This document shows, in pieces, positions 43,276 through 54,600 of a DNA stretch of 64,000 nt; position 1 is the stretch's first letter; each line of letters starts with the position of its first letter. The position numbers and the translations under genes were made by a program. The notes beneath the pieces were generated by a model. That model made no database searches. It was not told the DNA's origin and saw only the letters and a program-made list of their open reading frames with translations. The stretch is from Lepraria neglecta. Taxonomy: Eukaryota > Ascomycota > Lecanoromycetes > Lecanorales > Stereocaulaceae. The DNA lies in assembly GCA_033220425.1 (NCBI GenBank), contig CM065650.1, positions 2,790,001 through 2,854,000 of the forward strand, in the 5' to 3' direction.

Positions 43276-44111
43276 GGGGTCGGTGGGTCGACTGCGGAAG
43301 AATAGTGGGTTGGAATTTGGTTCTGCTGGAGGTCGATGATGCTTCTAATTGGACTGAGCGTATGGTGTTTATGTGGGAATCATGAATTTGAAGATGGATG
43401 GATGTTCAGCTATGAAATGTTGATAGATTACGGCTATTGATATCTTTTTGCTGCTTTAATGAAGACCAAGCCGGGACTGTCTGACGAAGTATTTGCCTGT
43501 TGGCCTGGCCGAAGGTTTCACCGAACTGCAATTCGGCAATAGACCAGGGTAACAATCTCCTGACCAAGAGCTTCCAAGGGTTTGCGAAGCCTTCTCTACT
43601 ATTTGGCGTTCATTTGATGATTCAACATTGCAGCTTTCAGCAGCTTTAGGGAAAGATTATTCCATGTTTCGCAAATTTTCTGCTCCCTTTAAAGCAATAG
43701 TCTCTTCAATGTGTGCCCCCATTGAGCACTGGGCAGGACCTCCGCGACTCGTTGCTCCTCTAGAGCAAGACTTTCTCTCCTTTTTACAGAATTTGGGCTA
43801 TCTGAATGACACGATATCCAACAGGTAATCTGTGTCAAAGCCTCGATTAGTTACAGTAGGTCCTTGGTATATATCATTGTCGCCGTCTATGTTGAGGCCC
43901 TATTTCCCTTCACAGCCTCAAACGACTAGCTGCAAGCAGCCTCCACGCATCCATTCAGTCTCAACCATGCTCTATTAAACAACTCATCTCTGTCGATTAT
44001 ATCTACCTCCGTTCGGGACATGAAAAGCCTCGCAGCGCCCAACCTTCTCACACACGAAACAGTCTCCCCATTCAGCCTCCGCGCAGCGAACGTAGATACA
44101 CAACGCTCGAC
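43276..44111. other. Interval without a recognised gene
   Basis: About 840 bp between a plus-strand and a minus-strand stop codon. A 66-codon frame at 43628-43828 has no known similarity. Confidence 0.45.
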
Positions 44112-45203
44112 TTACTGCGCAGACGGCCAAAGAACAGCATCCCCCCGTCTGATCAAACGGAATGGCGTGCCTTCCATCAGCGATTCCTCCTGATCTCTAA
44201 AAGGCACCCACCACAGCGTCACGCAAAAATCCTTCACCATCGTAACCGCCATCAGCGGCTCCAACAACCCCCTTTCCCTCTCCGCGTTAATCGTGTTCCC
44301 CATATTCTCAAGCCCCCCAGCATCAAGATCAATCTGCAAAAACCGCAACCCCCTCATACTCGCCATCACATCACACGCCTTATCCCACTCCGCGAGATCG
44401 AAGCGGCATCCGAGAAAGGCAGGCCATAACTGCCATGTGAGATGTACTTTCCTAATCACGTTAAACCGCTGTGGGAGAATTGTCAAGGAGAGATGAATCA
44501 GGATGTCTGAGCTTATGAACGAGAATCTGTTGCTTTCGTAGAGCAAATCGATAGCTTCGGAATAGATTCTTCGGCAGGCGAGGAGTAGGGGGATCATGCC
44601 GCCATCCGTCTTCGCTTTTGTGGGCCCGGGTATCCAATCGCCTGTCAAGTCTGAGATACCCCAGCAGGAGTCCTCGAGGCGGATCAGTCTGGTGGTGCAT
44701 TTGTTGATGCAGTGGAGGTGGCCTAGTCGACGGTATTTGCGGACTATGTGTACGATAGGAAGGTTTCCTACAAATACCTCGGTGTAGATGAGACGTCGGA
44801 CTTCAGGGGGGAGTTTTGAAAAAAGCGACGATTTCGACTGATCAAACGTTCGCTGCATGCCATCTACTTTCGACTGAACTTTCGAAAGCCAGTTTTTGGG
44901 GTTTGAGATCTCTCCACTGCAAGAGACCTCCTCAGTCAAGGGCAGTGGAGCAGTGAGAGCTCGTTTCCGCGTCTCAGGTAGCGGTCTGGGGGCATTCTTC
45001 CTATGAACCTCCTCTCGCGCACGCTGCTCTGCTCTCTCTCGTTCATTTTGGCGACTGGTCCCGCATAATTCTATTGCGAAAGGTCGACGCCAGCGGCCTC
45101 GACAGAGATTACAAACGCACACTGTACCGAAGCAGCAGACGACGAAGGGGCATAGGACGATCCATTCGACTGCGTCTTTCCATATTTCCCATCGTGCGCC
45201 CAT
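44112..45203 (-). CDS. DUF7730 domain protein
   Basis: Fungal protein of unknown function with a DUF7730-like domain. A single uninterrupted exon; the frame extends further upstream, but the first ATG is at 45203, giving 363 aa. The N-terminus (EWIVLCPFVVCCFGTVCVC) is a Cys-rich hydrophobic segment, probably a membrane anchor, followed by a basic charged linker. The domain starts at SSLFSKLPPEVRRLIYTEVF, a typical opening, and continues with HIVRKYRRLGHLHC, IPLLLACRRIYSEAIDLLYE and FRLIRRG near the end. Intact; no direct link to neighbours is evident. Confidence 0.85.
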   Translation of the reverse strand: MGARWEIWKDAVEWIVLCPFVVCCFGTVCVCNLCRGRWRRPFAIELCGTSRQNERERAEQRAREEVHRKNAPRPLPETRKRALTAPLPLTEEVSCSGEISNPKNWLSKVQSKVDGMQRTFDQSKSSLFSKLPPEVRRLIYTEVFVGNLPIVHIVRKYRRLGHLHCINKCTTRLIRLEDSCWGISDLTGDWIPGPTKAKTDGGMIPLLLACRRIYSEAIDLLYESNRFSFISSDILIHLSLTILPQRFNVIRKVHLTWQLWPAFLGCRFDLAEWDKACDVMASMRGLRFLQIDLDAGGLENMGNTINAERERGLLEPLMAVTMVKDFCVTLWWVPFRDQEESLMEGTPFRLIRRGDAVLWPSAQ

Positions 45204-45883
45204 GTCGACTGGTAAGGTTTGAGGGGAAGCGGAGCACACAAGAGCCAAGGCAACCGTGAAGGGATTAAATCCTCAGGTAGAAAGAGGGAAAGATCATAGC
45301 CTTCAGCACGCTCTATCTATTGTCGTCATAGGATTTCGCAGGATTCGAAGCCCGTGAGGCTGAGCTCTGCCCCATGAGTAGACTAACTTGTAGGCGCACC
45401 AGCGGGTAGAATTTTGCAGGCAGCAATAGCCCTATAGTCACGGTATTAAAAATTCAGGGAAATATCAGCGCAATGTTTTCGTGACTTCATTAGATGATGC
45501 ATTGTACTTCAAATTCTTATCACTGTGGTCTCGCTCTAGCCCAAGAATGCTGGCAATAGGACGTATAAATATTAGATGCAGGACACTAATTAAACCCACT
45601 ACATTTCAATTTAGCGAGTCCCAATTGTGTCGTACCCACTCCAACGCGAGCCCAATTCAGCTAAAGCCTTTCTCCCCTCTATTCCTCCACCGTACTCAAA
45701 AACAACGCAGTCAATGCTCAATTTTTCTCACCCTAATTTGACGATGGCTCTATCAGCACATAATCATCCCCGCAACAAGCGTCTTATTGGCTGACGTAGG
45801 CGCGATACACAAGTACCACCTAATCGAAGTACCATCCTGCGCAGGTCGAATACGGACTATTGACAGCCGCATGGCAGTCGCCG
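45204..45883. other. Interval without a recognised gene
   Basis: About 680 bp. A tRNA-like patch at 45313-45405 was examined and rejected. An 86-codon plus-strand frame (45481-45741) is unremarkable. Confidence 0.45.
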
Positions 45884-46466
45884 TCACTTCCACCCCCCAG
45901 CGACGGTCTTGACGCCGCTGACGACTTGGAAGGGTGCTGATGCTATACCGCAAGAGTAGTCTCCTGACGGGCACGTTTGTCTGCGAAGGGGGCAAAATTG
46001 TCAGTGGGGTCCCACAGTGTTTAATATGTAAAAATGTAGGAACTTACCCGATGGTGGTACTAGTCCCATGTGTGGAAGTCTGCGACACGGATGGCGAGAA
46101 AGCAATCGAGCCTATTTCCGGCCTGGTGTAATACTCCGTAAGCTTCTGCGTCTCTTGAGATGCCGTGGATGGATAGGATGGAAAGGCTTACAAGTCCAAG
46201 GTCAACGAAGCACCCTCTGTGATGGTGTTAGAAAGCGACACGGTGGCATCAGTCTCTATATTGCATTGTTCATTCGTGGAAATGCAAACGCCTGCAGGGA
46301 CGTTGTGCACCGATGGATCAAAGAAATGAGGTGCTGCTTTGGCTGTGTATGAGGTGACTATTGGTGGACAGTACAGGATTGGTCCGACGTCAGGAGCTGG
46401 GAGTGCTTTAGGGGCGGCGGTTGCAGTGCCCGCGGGTATGATGGATAGGAGGATGGTTTGATACAT
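45884..46466 (-). CDS. Candidate small secreted cysteine-containing protein
   Basis: Function not recognised. Exons 46192-46466, 46048-46122 and 45884-45980 sum to 447 nt (148 aa), with donors GTAAGC and GTAAGT and acceptors ACCAG and TCGCAG. The N-terminus (MYQTILLSIIPAGTATAAPKAL) can act as a signal peptide, though it is short in hydrophobic core. Five Cys are present (LYCPP, GVCIS, EQCNI, QTCPSG, YSCGI), with Thr/Ser-rich spacers. The stop TGA at 45884-45886 is followed by more Cys-containing sequence in the same frame (LPCGC), so a further exon or a premature stop is possible. Size and composition suit a fungal secreted effector-like protein; this is inference. Confidence 0.45.
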
Positions 46467-49395
46467 GTTGTGGAAGCTTGTGCTTGGAAGGTGTTGTATG
46501 AATGATGTTGTCTGGGAGCAGTGGTTGTTATCTGCTTCCTATTGTGTGTGATGTCCTGCTTTATATGTGCTTTTGTCTTCGAGTTTGTCTTCGTCTTCGA
46601 GTTTCAAATTGCAGCTGTTTAGAAAGGCACAGCTTGTTGAGCGCCGGTGAAAATGCCTTGAGATCCCATCTGATGCAGTGAGGGTGTTTGAAGGTGGTGT
46701 CTCCTCCAGAACTAAGGAATAACGATCCTTTCTGAAACAAGATAATGCTCAGAGTCAGGGACTATCCACCATTAAGCTTGCTGTTTCGCGTGTGGTCCTT
46801 CAAAGTATGACCAAGAGGACCAAGCAATGCTTTCTGAATACGTCATCCGCAACTAGCACTCCCATAAGCTAGTTTTAGAAGATTGTATCCGCATGTCCGA
46901 CGCTCGCGTTTTCGCAAGACATGCTTGAATGAGAAAGAATGAGGAACATCAGGCTATAAAGGTTCATCGACTCTAAAGAGCGGACAACTACACTAGGTGG
47001 TAGCCCATGCACGGTGATGGCAGAGACTCAGTAGCTTGAATGCGAGTGCCACGAACAAATCATTGCGAGGCAACAGCCTTGTCATACCGAGAATCCCTTA
47101 GATCTATTAGAGCCGTGGCCAAGTTGTGTTCTGATTGTCTGATCGTTGTCATATTCTGCCGTCTCGAAGAGGTCGAACTGATCAGAGGTGGACTTGACGT
47201 GCAATAGCGAAATTTGGTCTCGTCTGTTCCTGTGACTGTAGGGAGAAAGCCTCTCGCAATATAGTCCTAGTGCAGCTACACCGATCCTACCAACGCCTGT
47301 CATTGAGCAAAACCCGATGTCAGAAGTAAGAAGCAGTGTAGCATTTTGTGTTCGACCTCTATTTGCCGGCAAGCTAAGCAGCCAAGTCTGAGGGTGCTTC
47401 TGCAGGGTCTCTTAGCATATGATCAACTGGGTACTAGCCTACAGAAGCTGAGACATTGAGCACACTTGGGCAATAACAAGGCCGGAATCATCTTGTTGCG
47501 AAGCAACTCATCGTTAAAATGAAGTTACAGTGAATACCGGCTGCGAATAATGTCCGTGCCCTCGAGAAAGCCACAGTGTGACTTTCGATCACGATCACGA
47601 TCACGATCACGACGACGATCAAGCGATTTCCGTACTCCGATCCCGATTGCCGCGTGTGGGGTTGGACTGACCGAGGCCTCGTATTGAGGCGCACAGATAT
47701 CCAGCTGGCAAGCAATATGTCACAAGTACTTTAAATTTCAAACTCTGATATGCGGGCGAGCCCGCTGTCCTACCGATAAAGCTTATCAAACAGAAGCTTG
47801 TCGTGGCGAAACATGCGACCTAGATCTCACTTATACTTCCGGCGCCATCAATGACCACTACGTCAAATCAAGCCATTAGTGGACACTTGCGTTTCATCCG
47901 ATTCCTGCTGCTCTGCTGGTTCTTCAAGACGATGGAGAGTAGGTCTGTCAGAACCAACGTAGAGCCATTGATCAAATGAACACCTCAGACACAAATGGAA
48001 TTGGTAAAGCTAAATTTTCTTTGTATAATCGAACGAACGAGCAATTGCAAACATTGAGGGGCGTCATTATTCTCAAGGAAAATCTACGGACCCTGGACGG
48101 CCCTTTTCCCGCGCCGAAGACAAGAGCATGACGACCGGTATACCAGAGTGGTGCAATTTGCTGGCAAATCTCCCAACCTATGTTGTGGCACAATTTTGGA
48201 TCGTGACAAAGAGTGGGGGCACGCTCCAGAGAGAAGGGGAGATCCGCTCAAAAGAAGGTTAGAGATTTACCTTCACAGCTGAGCTTGTCGTTCATGCAGG
48301 GACAATGGTAGCGTGAGGCACATGAAATGTGGCGTATTCCCTCTGGAGATGCTAAGGGAAACATGGGCGGTCGTTGACCAGCTATGAGTGGCTAGCAGGG
48401 AGAACTGCTATCCGTAGACGTCGGCGGCGCCGTAATGGAGATGATAACGTCGTCGGTATCTGGAATGATCTTAGTTCAGGCGTTTGCGATCCACACTTGG
48501 CGAAGACCAGGGTGAGGCCAAGCAAGCACGCCCGATGCGGTAGATAACTCAGAACAAGTCTAGACGGCCGAAAAACACACATACGCTGTAGACAGAGCTT
48601 ATAACGTACGAGTGGAAAGGCAGCGTGGGAATCAGTCTAGCTTCGCCAAACACCACCTGACTTGAAGCATGTGGTGTATCCGAGCCTTCCTAGAGTGTCA
48701 CTTTTCGACACTCGAAGCCACAGAGAGGCCATTACCATGTTCCAGTAATTCTCCATCGTTGTAACGGATATGTGACCAGTTTGTAGCGTAAGGACCTCAG
48801 CCCTGTCGTCGCTCGAGCGAAGAGCTTGTTGGCATGAAGAACTCCTGGGGAAGCAGTACATGCAGAAGGCAGACTACACGTGATCAAAATCTTCACATTT
48901 CTTGCCTAGCCTGCCATCTGCCTTTGTCAATCATCAAACGGCTTGAACTCGCGGCAAAATCACGAGTAGAGCATTCGTCAGAGCAGCCGAACTAGACGTC
49001 GAAGGACCGTGGCGACGGATCTAGCAGGCCTTCTCGCAATGGAGATCCCATCGCTGGTGGACAAACATTGGAGCTATCGAACGAGAATTCCTCAATGCAT
49101 TAATTTTATGCAAGACGCATAATCTTGCACCAATCCCCAACGACTAGTTCTAAGGTAGTAGAAATGACCTACTTGATATAAGCCAAACCGTCCACCTATC
49201 ATATCTAGATGCTCTTCCGGCTATGCACGTTCTTTGTCAGAAATCCCCAGCGTCCAGACGGCACAGATTGGTGCTTACCCACACTGTGAATGCATGATGA
49301 CGTGCCGGCTCCCTCGACCGGTCACAGGCAGCCTCGAAGTGACTTTCGGATACTTTCTTTCGGCGCTTGAACTACACCCGAGCAGCAGCAGCAAG
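46467..49395. other. Long interval without a recognised gene
   Basis: About 2.9 kb, the longest gap without a call among the core genes. Reading frames are short and overlapping (for example 47082-47372 and 47972-48193, both minus) and none was recognised. It includes the microsatellite at 47586-47610. It may hold non-coding transcripts or decayed genes, but nothing in the sequence proves either. Confidence 0.45.
47586..47610. repeat. (CGATCA)n microsatellite
   Basis: Four consecutive CGATCA units, followed by CGACGACGATCA. Simple sequence repeat in non-coding DNA. Confidence 0.9.
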
Positions 49396-49410
49396 ATGAG
49401 ACAAAGTTGA
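49396..49410 (+). promoter_or_regulatory. Short upstream ORF before the GGPP synthase start
   Basis: ATG AGA CAA AGT TGA, a four-residue upstream frame ending 29 nt before the proposed start codon at 49440. If it lies in the transcript leader it could lower translation of the synthase. The transcription start is not known. Confidence 0.4.
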
Positions 49411-49439
49411 ACAGCGGGGCCCTCCGGACTGCGAACACA

Positions 49440-50657
49440 ATGGTCTCAAACAATCCCACGTCTCCCAACGCAATCCCTCCACGCAGAAGCTCATCAGGGC
49501 TCGGCAGCGGTAATATAAACCCAGCCCAGCCAATCCTCACACCGGTTCCAGAAGGCGATTGGCTATCTCAAAGCAAGAAACACCCTGCTACACCACCTTC
49601 CATGGCTTCATCCTACCCATCCACCCCGGTTTCCGCAGACAGCGTTGCAAAACATGTTCATGGCATAGAATGGTCGCAGGAGAAAGAAAAGATCATCCTC
49701 GGGCCTTTTGAATATCTGTACGACCATCCAGGAAAAGACATACGGAAACAATTTATTGCGGCATTCAACGCCTGGCTGAAGGTTCCGGAGGAGAGCTTGG
49801 TCATAATCACAAAGGTGGTGGGCATGTTGCACACGGCTTCCCTACTGTACGTTCCTGTACTAGGCCTCGTACTCATTACGACTAACACCGAATCAGAATA
49901 GATGATGTCCAAGACTCTTCAATCCTACGTCGAGGAGTGCCAGTCGCACACAGCATCTTCGGTATTGCTCAAACCATCAACTCAGGCAATTACGTATACT
50001 TTGAGGCCCTTCAGCTGCTCGTGAAGCTCGGCAACCCCAAATTGATCGAGATATACACAGAAGAACTCTGTAATTTACATCGGGGCCAGGGGATGGATCT
50101 CTTCTGGCGAGACACGCTTACATGTCCGAGTGAGGATGACTATCTTGAGATGGTGGGCAACAAGACTGGGGGTCTATTCAGATTGGCGGTGAAACTCATG
50201 CAAGCTGAAAGCAGTGACGACAAGTATGCATGGTTTTCATTCGTTTGATTGTCGTCAGGCTGACAGTCTATCCAGGGACTATGTGCCTCTCGTCAATATA
50301 ATAGGTCTTCTCTTCCAAATCCGAGACGACTATATGAATCTATCAAGCACCGAATACACCGAGAACAAAGGCCTCTGCGAAGATCTTACAGAAGGGAAAT
50401 TCTCATTTCCAATCATACACAGCATTCGAACAAATCCCCAAAACCGGCAATTGATTAACATCCTGAAACAAAAAACCACAGATGATGAGGTCAAGAAGTA
50501 CGCTGTCAAATACATGAAGAGTACTGGCAGCTTCGAATATTGCAGGAAGATATTAAGGGATCTGCATGAGAAGGCGTTGACAATGATTGAAACGATTGAT
50601 GAAGGCCATGGACAAGGTGCAGGGATCCAGCTCATTCTGGATAAGATGGTTGTGTGA
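49440..50657 (+). CDS. Geranylgeranyl diphosphate synthase
   Basis: Trans-prenyltransferase adding isopentenyl units to make C20 GGPP for protein prenylation, carotenoids and terpenoids. Exons 49440-49846, 49897-50223 and 50276-50657 join to 1116 nt (371 aa). The first ATG is at 49440. A ~75-residue Ser/Pro-rich N-terminus precedes [19 protein letters not shown]. The first Asp-rich motif is [12 protein letters not shown], reconstituted exactly across intron 1. [10 protein letters not shown] and the second Asp-rich motif QIRDDYMNL follow, with [10 protein letters not shown] typical of GGPP synthases. The N-terminal layout and lack of terpene-cluster neighbours favour a housekeeping enzyme. All catalytic residues are present. 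Confidence 0.95.
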
Positions 50658-50982
50658 CTGGGTCGATTGCATAGAGGTAATGATCGGTGAATGATTCAAG
50701 CGAATACCCTAGGTGTCAATCACATAGAATTCAAGCACATTAACGACCAACAAGGAGAGACGGTTCAACGTCCATAACCTCAAATGATCCTACGCCTGTT
50801 ATTCATTTTTCACTGTGATGAGTCATTTAGTAGGATGGGTATCACAAGTTGTCTGCATTCTATTGCAAGCTCGGCTAAGTTATCAAGCATCGACTGCTCA
50901 GCGCAAATCTAGGTATCAACCGCTCAATCCAAATTCAATCAAAGACTTGCATGTTACCTCTCCCTTCCATCTCCCATCTAAT

Positions 50983-51681
50983 CTAAGCATCAGCCTGCTT
51001 CTGGATATCCGCTTGCGCGCTCCGCAACTGCGTCTTCCCATCATCATGCTGCAACTGATGCTTCTGCTGCGCCTCCCTATCTCCCGTAATCCCAGCAGCC
51101 ATACCGCCCAGAGTACCCTGCACACGATCCTTCATGCCGCTGCCGAAATCAGCAAGCTGGCCCTCAGCCTCCATTCCCTTGCCTTCAGCATTCTGCTGCT
51201 GTCCTTCCTTCTTCAGACCCTCGGCGCCGAACAGGCCGCCGATAGTTTCTTTGGCGGAACCCATGGTCTGGTTATAGCTGCCTTCTTGACGACGTGGGTC
51301 GTCGAATGAGACGCCCCCGGAGCCTGAGGCCGCGACAGGGCCTAACTTGCCGAATGTGTTGGAGGCTTCTTTTTCGGTGGCGGCTTGGTCTTTCTTTGCG
51401 TCACCTTCGGCCTGGGAAATGTTAGTCATGGGGCTCTGTGAAAACTTTAGGTAGAACTTGGGCCATGAAAGGTGCTGGCTGATGGGGGGGAGACCCGAGG
51501 GGGAGTAAATATGTTGCAACGACGTGTGAAATAAGGACAGGGTGAAGAGAATGAGGAGGAGTAAAGAGACCGAGCTTACTTGATGGCCAGTGTTACCAGT
51601 CAGGCTGCCAAGGGCAGATTGTCCAGCACCAACAGCAGAGTCCACGTAGGACTTGAGGGAGGACGATTGATTGTCGGACAT
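50983..51681 (-). CDS. CsbD-like stress protein (fungal Hmp1-type)
   Basis: Small hydrophilic protein with repeated CsbD-like helices. Fungal members are often annotated as mismatch/cruciform DNA-binding (Hmp1), a label resting on limited data. Exons 51580-51681 and 50983-51411 join in frame to 531 nt (176 aa). The 168-nt intron (GTAAGC...CCCAG) contains no in-frame stop, so the unspliced frame is also open, but its translation is a hydrophobic insert unlike the rest. Seen: SYVDSAVGAGQSALGSLTGN, then GDAKKDQAATEKEASNTFGK, QTMGSAKETIGGLFGAEGL and MKDRVQGTLGGMAAGITGD. It is divergently arranged with KTI12, the start codons about 340 bp apart. Confidence 0.88.
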   Translation of the reverse strand: MSDNQSSSLKSYVDSAVGAGQSALGSLTGNTGHQVSSVSLLLLILFTLSLFHTSLQHIYSPSGLPPISQHLSWPKFYLKFSQSPMTNISQAEGDAKKDQAATEKEASNTFGKLGPVAASGSGGVSFDDPRRQEGSYNQTMGSAKETIGGLFGAEGLKKEGQQQNAEGKGMEAEGQLADFGSGMKDRVQGTLGGMAAGITGDREAQQKHQLQHDDGKTQLRSAQADIQKQADA

Positions 51682-52020
51682 TTTGAGTAGCGTGTTGGGT
51701 AATGAGTTAGTTTAAGTTTGACAGAGTGTGTCTCGAAGGTTAAGCTTTGTTGTGTATGAGTACAAATTTGCTTGGGGGTTGGTAGGATGTTGTAACAAGG
51801 AAGAGAAGTTGGAGCCTCGAGTGTTTATGACTTTGGAGGCGCGGGGGCACAGAGTTGGTGGGGCAGGAATAGGCCTTGGCATGATGTAGTCCTGCATAAT
51901 TAGCTCGTTTGACTGAGCTATGTGAAGGAACATGGAATTTTCCATCTTATCAGCTATCAGCCGAGCCTAGACGCTTCGAAACCCATCCCTTGGATTTGAC
52001 CGAGATTTGAAAATTTGGAA

Positions 52021-53065
52021 ATGCCTGTACGATACGATGACTGAGTACTACTAGGATATAAGCTAATAGATGTAGCTGATCCTGATCTCAGGCTACCCTT
52101 CCTCGGGCAAGACCTACCGTTCCAATCAGCTGGTCGAATACTTCAAGACCAAGATCGAAGCTTCCTCAGATGCGCGAATTAATCGCCTGACTGTCTGCCA
52201 TATTAACGATCAGTCGCTCGGTCTCAGCCGAGATGTATACCGGGAAGCTCGCACGGAGAAAGATGCTCGTGCTACGGAGTACTCTGCTGTCAAAAGAGCC
52301 CTTGGGAAGGACACGATTATCATTGCGGACGGGTTGAACTACATCAAGGGATTCCGATATCAGTTGTACTGTGAGGCGAAAGCTGTTCAGACGCCAAATT
52401 GTGTGGTGAGGATATCTCCTAGCAGATACACGATAGACAGGGATACAGGCTAACGAGCCTAAAGGTCCACGTGGGAACACCTATCCAGAATTGCGAGGAG
52501 ATAAATGCAAGACTACTGGAGAACAAAGAGGAGGATGGGGGCTACGCCAAGGATCTCTTCGACAACCTGGTCTACAGATACGAGGAGCCAAATGGCATGA
52601 CAAGATGGGATAGTCCCCTCTTCACAGTCCCCTACGAGGATGAGAAGCCGCCACTGGGGGATATATGGGAGGCTATGATCGGCTCTGAAGGGAAGGTAAA
52701 GATTGTAAAACCAAATCAAGCGACAGTGATGGTAGGTATCAATCGTCACACTCCAATCCCGAACTAGAGACGCTTACACTGAATTATAGAAACCAGCCAC
52801 CGAATCCGACTACCTCTACGAACTCGACAAGACCTCACAAGAGATACTCAATGTCATCCTGGACTGGCAAAAGGATCATCCTGGCGAGGGCGGCGGAGAG
52901 CTTACGGTGACAGAGGGAACAATCGAATTGCCAGCGAATCCGGTCTCACTACCACAATTGCAGAGGATCAGAAGACAATTCATATCGCTCAATCGGCAGC
53001 ATAATCTGCCAAATAGCAGAATTCGGAGTTCATTCATTGAATACCTAAATTATAATCTGGGTTGA
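52021..53065 (+). CDS. KTI12: KTI12-family Elongator regulator
   Basis: P-loop ATPase that binds tRNA and regulates the Elongator complex for wobble-uridine modification. Four exons: 52021-52026 (only Met-Pro), 52076-52405, 52465-52731 and 52790-53065, summing to 879 nt (292 aa), all introns in phase 0. The six-base first exon is supported by MP|LILISGYPSSGKT, the canonical family start with Walker A, and by a proper intron (GTACGA, GCTAATA, TGTAG). Further blocks: CHINDQSLGLSRDVY, IIADGLNYIKGFRYQLYCEAK, PNGMTRWDSPLF, then LPQLQRIRRQFISLN near the end. Intact, typical length. Confidence 0.95.
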
Positions 53066-53257
53066 GCTTCCAGGACGCCCTCGTTACTGGTTGTCCACCA
53101 CTCACCCTCCTGTCCTAGTCCATGGCGAAAGCGTCATGGAAAGCTGCAAGGAGAGACGCATAAAACTTGCCAAACGAAAGACCGCCATTCCTCCTTTATC
53201 CTCCGAGCCTGGCAATGGAGCTACCAAATCCCAGAAAATGCATCCGACTTCATTGCT

Positions 53258-53800
53258 TCAGTACCACTTCGCCGAGCAAACCCTGAACAGATTCTTCATC
53301 ACTGAGGAGCACCCTTTGCAGAAACAGTAACCTTGCATCCAATCATGGCCGCCTCGCTTATCGTACGACCAATCGCCATCATCCAGCGACTTAGGCTGAA
53401 GGCAGCCTACACATCCGAAGCAATCAAACCCGCCAACCGTGAAGTCTACCAAAACGTGACCACCATGCTCAATGAAGCATCTGGCGCACTTGCGTCCTGC
53501 CCAAAGAGCCATTTTCGCGTGGCAGCCGGTGAATAGCTTCGCTTCGAGAAGATGCTCACATTTTGAACAGACGAGACTGAGTAGGCGTCCGTTGGCCTTT
53601 CGACGGACGCTGGTCTCGAACTTGCGGTTGAAGGTGAGCCATTCGGACTTGGTCATTTTCGGAGTCGTTTTCGTCCAGGTGTAGAGGCTCTTCGAGACCA
53701 GGCGGAAGCTGGCGAGGGATGGTGCGTCGAGGTGGCCTACGATCATGCCTTGGACTTCGGGTTAGAGGGCTGCTAGTGGGAATGTGCACTTTGCTCTGGA
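53258..53800 (-). pseudogene. F-box/Cys-rich protein with stop in the F-box
   Basis: The minus-strand frame opens near 53800, but a TAA at 53762-53764 interrupts the F-box (AAL-stop-PEVQGMIVGHLDAPSL), where Pro is usual. From Met 53746 the protein continues: FRLVSKSLYTWTK, then a Cys-rich region (LVCSKCEHLL, GRKCARCF, FDCFGCVGCL, YCFCKGCSSV) suggesting zinc binding, ending at 53258. The sequence after the stop is clean, so either translation starts at 53746 with a shortened F-box or the gene is dead. It is a different subfamily from the 26-32 kb trio, closer in layout to the gene at 55245-55877. Confidence 0.6.
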
Positions 53801-54124
53801 CCCGTTAGAATCGAATCTGCTTGTGATTCCATCATGGTAAACTCGCTTGGACTTTGCTTTTGCCATGGCTGCTAGAAAGCTGGACGCCCTCTTTCGTATA
53901 TCAAAACATGTGCTGCCTACTCACCCAAAACTCATTGCATTAGCTCAAGTCCTCTTATTAGTCTTCCAAGAAATTTAGGCTCACTTCTTGAAATAGCAGA
54001 TTGCAGTTTGCTTTTATGTGCGTATCAGATGGTGATTATACGCTGAAGGGAACGAATGACCTGGGATTGAGCACCAGAAAAGGATTCAGAGGGCAGGTAT
54101 CGGATTAATCCCGTATCTTTCGGG
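53801..54124. other. Intergenic interval
   Basis: About 320 bp with no gene or repeat recognised. Confidence 0.4.
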
Positions 54125-54600
54125 ATGGTATCTCAAAATCGGCTCAATCCCATACCAAAATCCCATATCTTTCCGACCCGTAGTCCGCATTTCCGCAATC
54201 CACGTATTCCCTACATCTCCGCATCTTTCCCGCCTTCTAATTATCCTCCGCATCTTCTCCGCATCTTCTCCGCATGTTTCCCGCTATCTAACTACCCTCC
54301 GCATTTTCTCCGCATTTTCTCCGCATTTTCTCCGCATGTTTCCCGCATCATTCTCGTATCTTTCCCGCATCTTTCCCGCCTTCTATCCTCCGCCGCATCT
54401 TTTCCGCTATCTACTGATTCTCCGTATGTCTTCCTCATCTTTTCCGCCATCCACAGATTCTCCGCATATCTTCCGCATCTTTCCCGCTATCTGCCAATTT
54501 TCCGCATGTCTTCCGCATCTTTCCTGCCATCCATAGATTCCTCCCGCATCTTCTCCGCCATACTATCTACGTATTGTCCGCATTATAGCCCGGAAAGGTA
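54125..54600. repeat. Pyrimidine-rich degenerate tandem repeat (TCCGCATCTT-type)
   Basis: About 480 bp built from variable 10-16 bp units around TCCGCATCTT and CCCGCATCTTTC, with TTTTCTCCGCA units in perfect tandem near 54300-54335. The plus strand is almost purine-free in long runs. The repeats keep a 177-codon Ser/Pro/Phe/His-rich frame open (54125-54658), which is a by-product. It is followed by very AT-rich DNA to about 54780. Confidence 0.9.

Noticed and set aside
45313-45405. tRNA-like patch with ATTCGAA and CATGAG
   Set aside because: T-stem and anticodon-stem pairs do not form, so it is not a credible tRNA gene.
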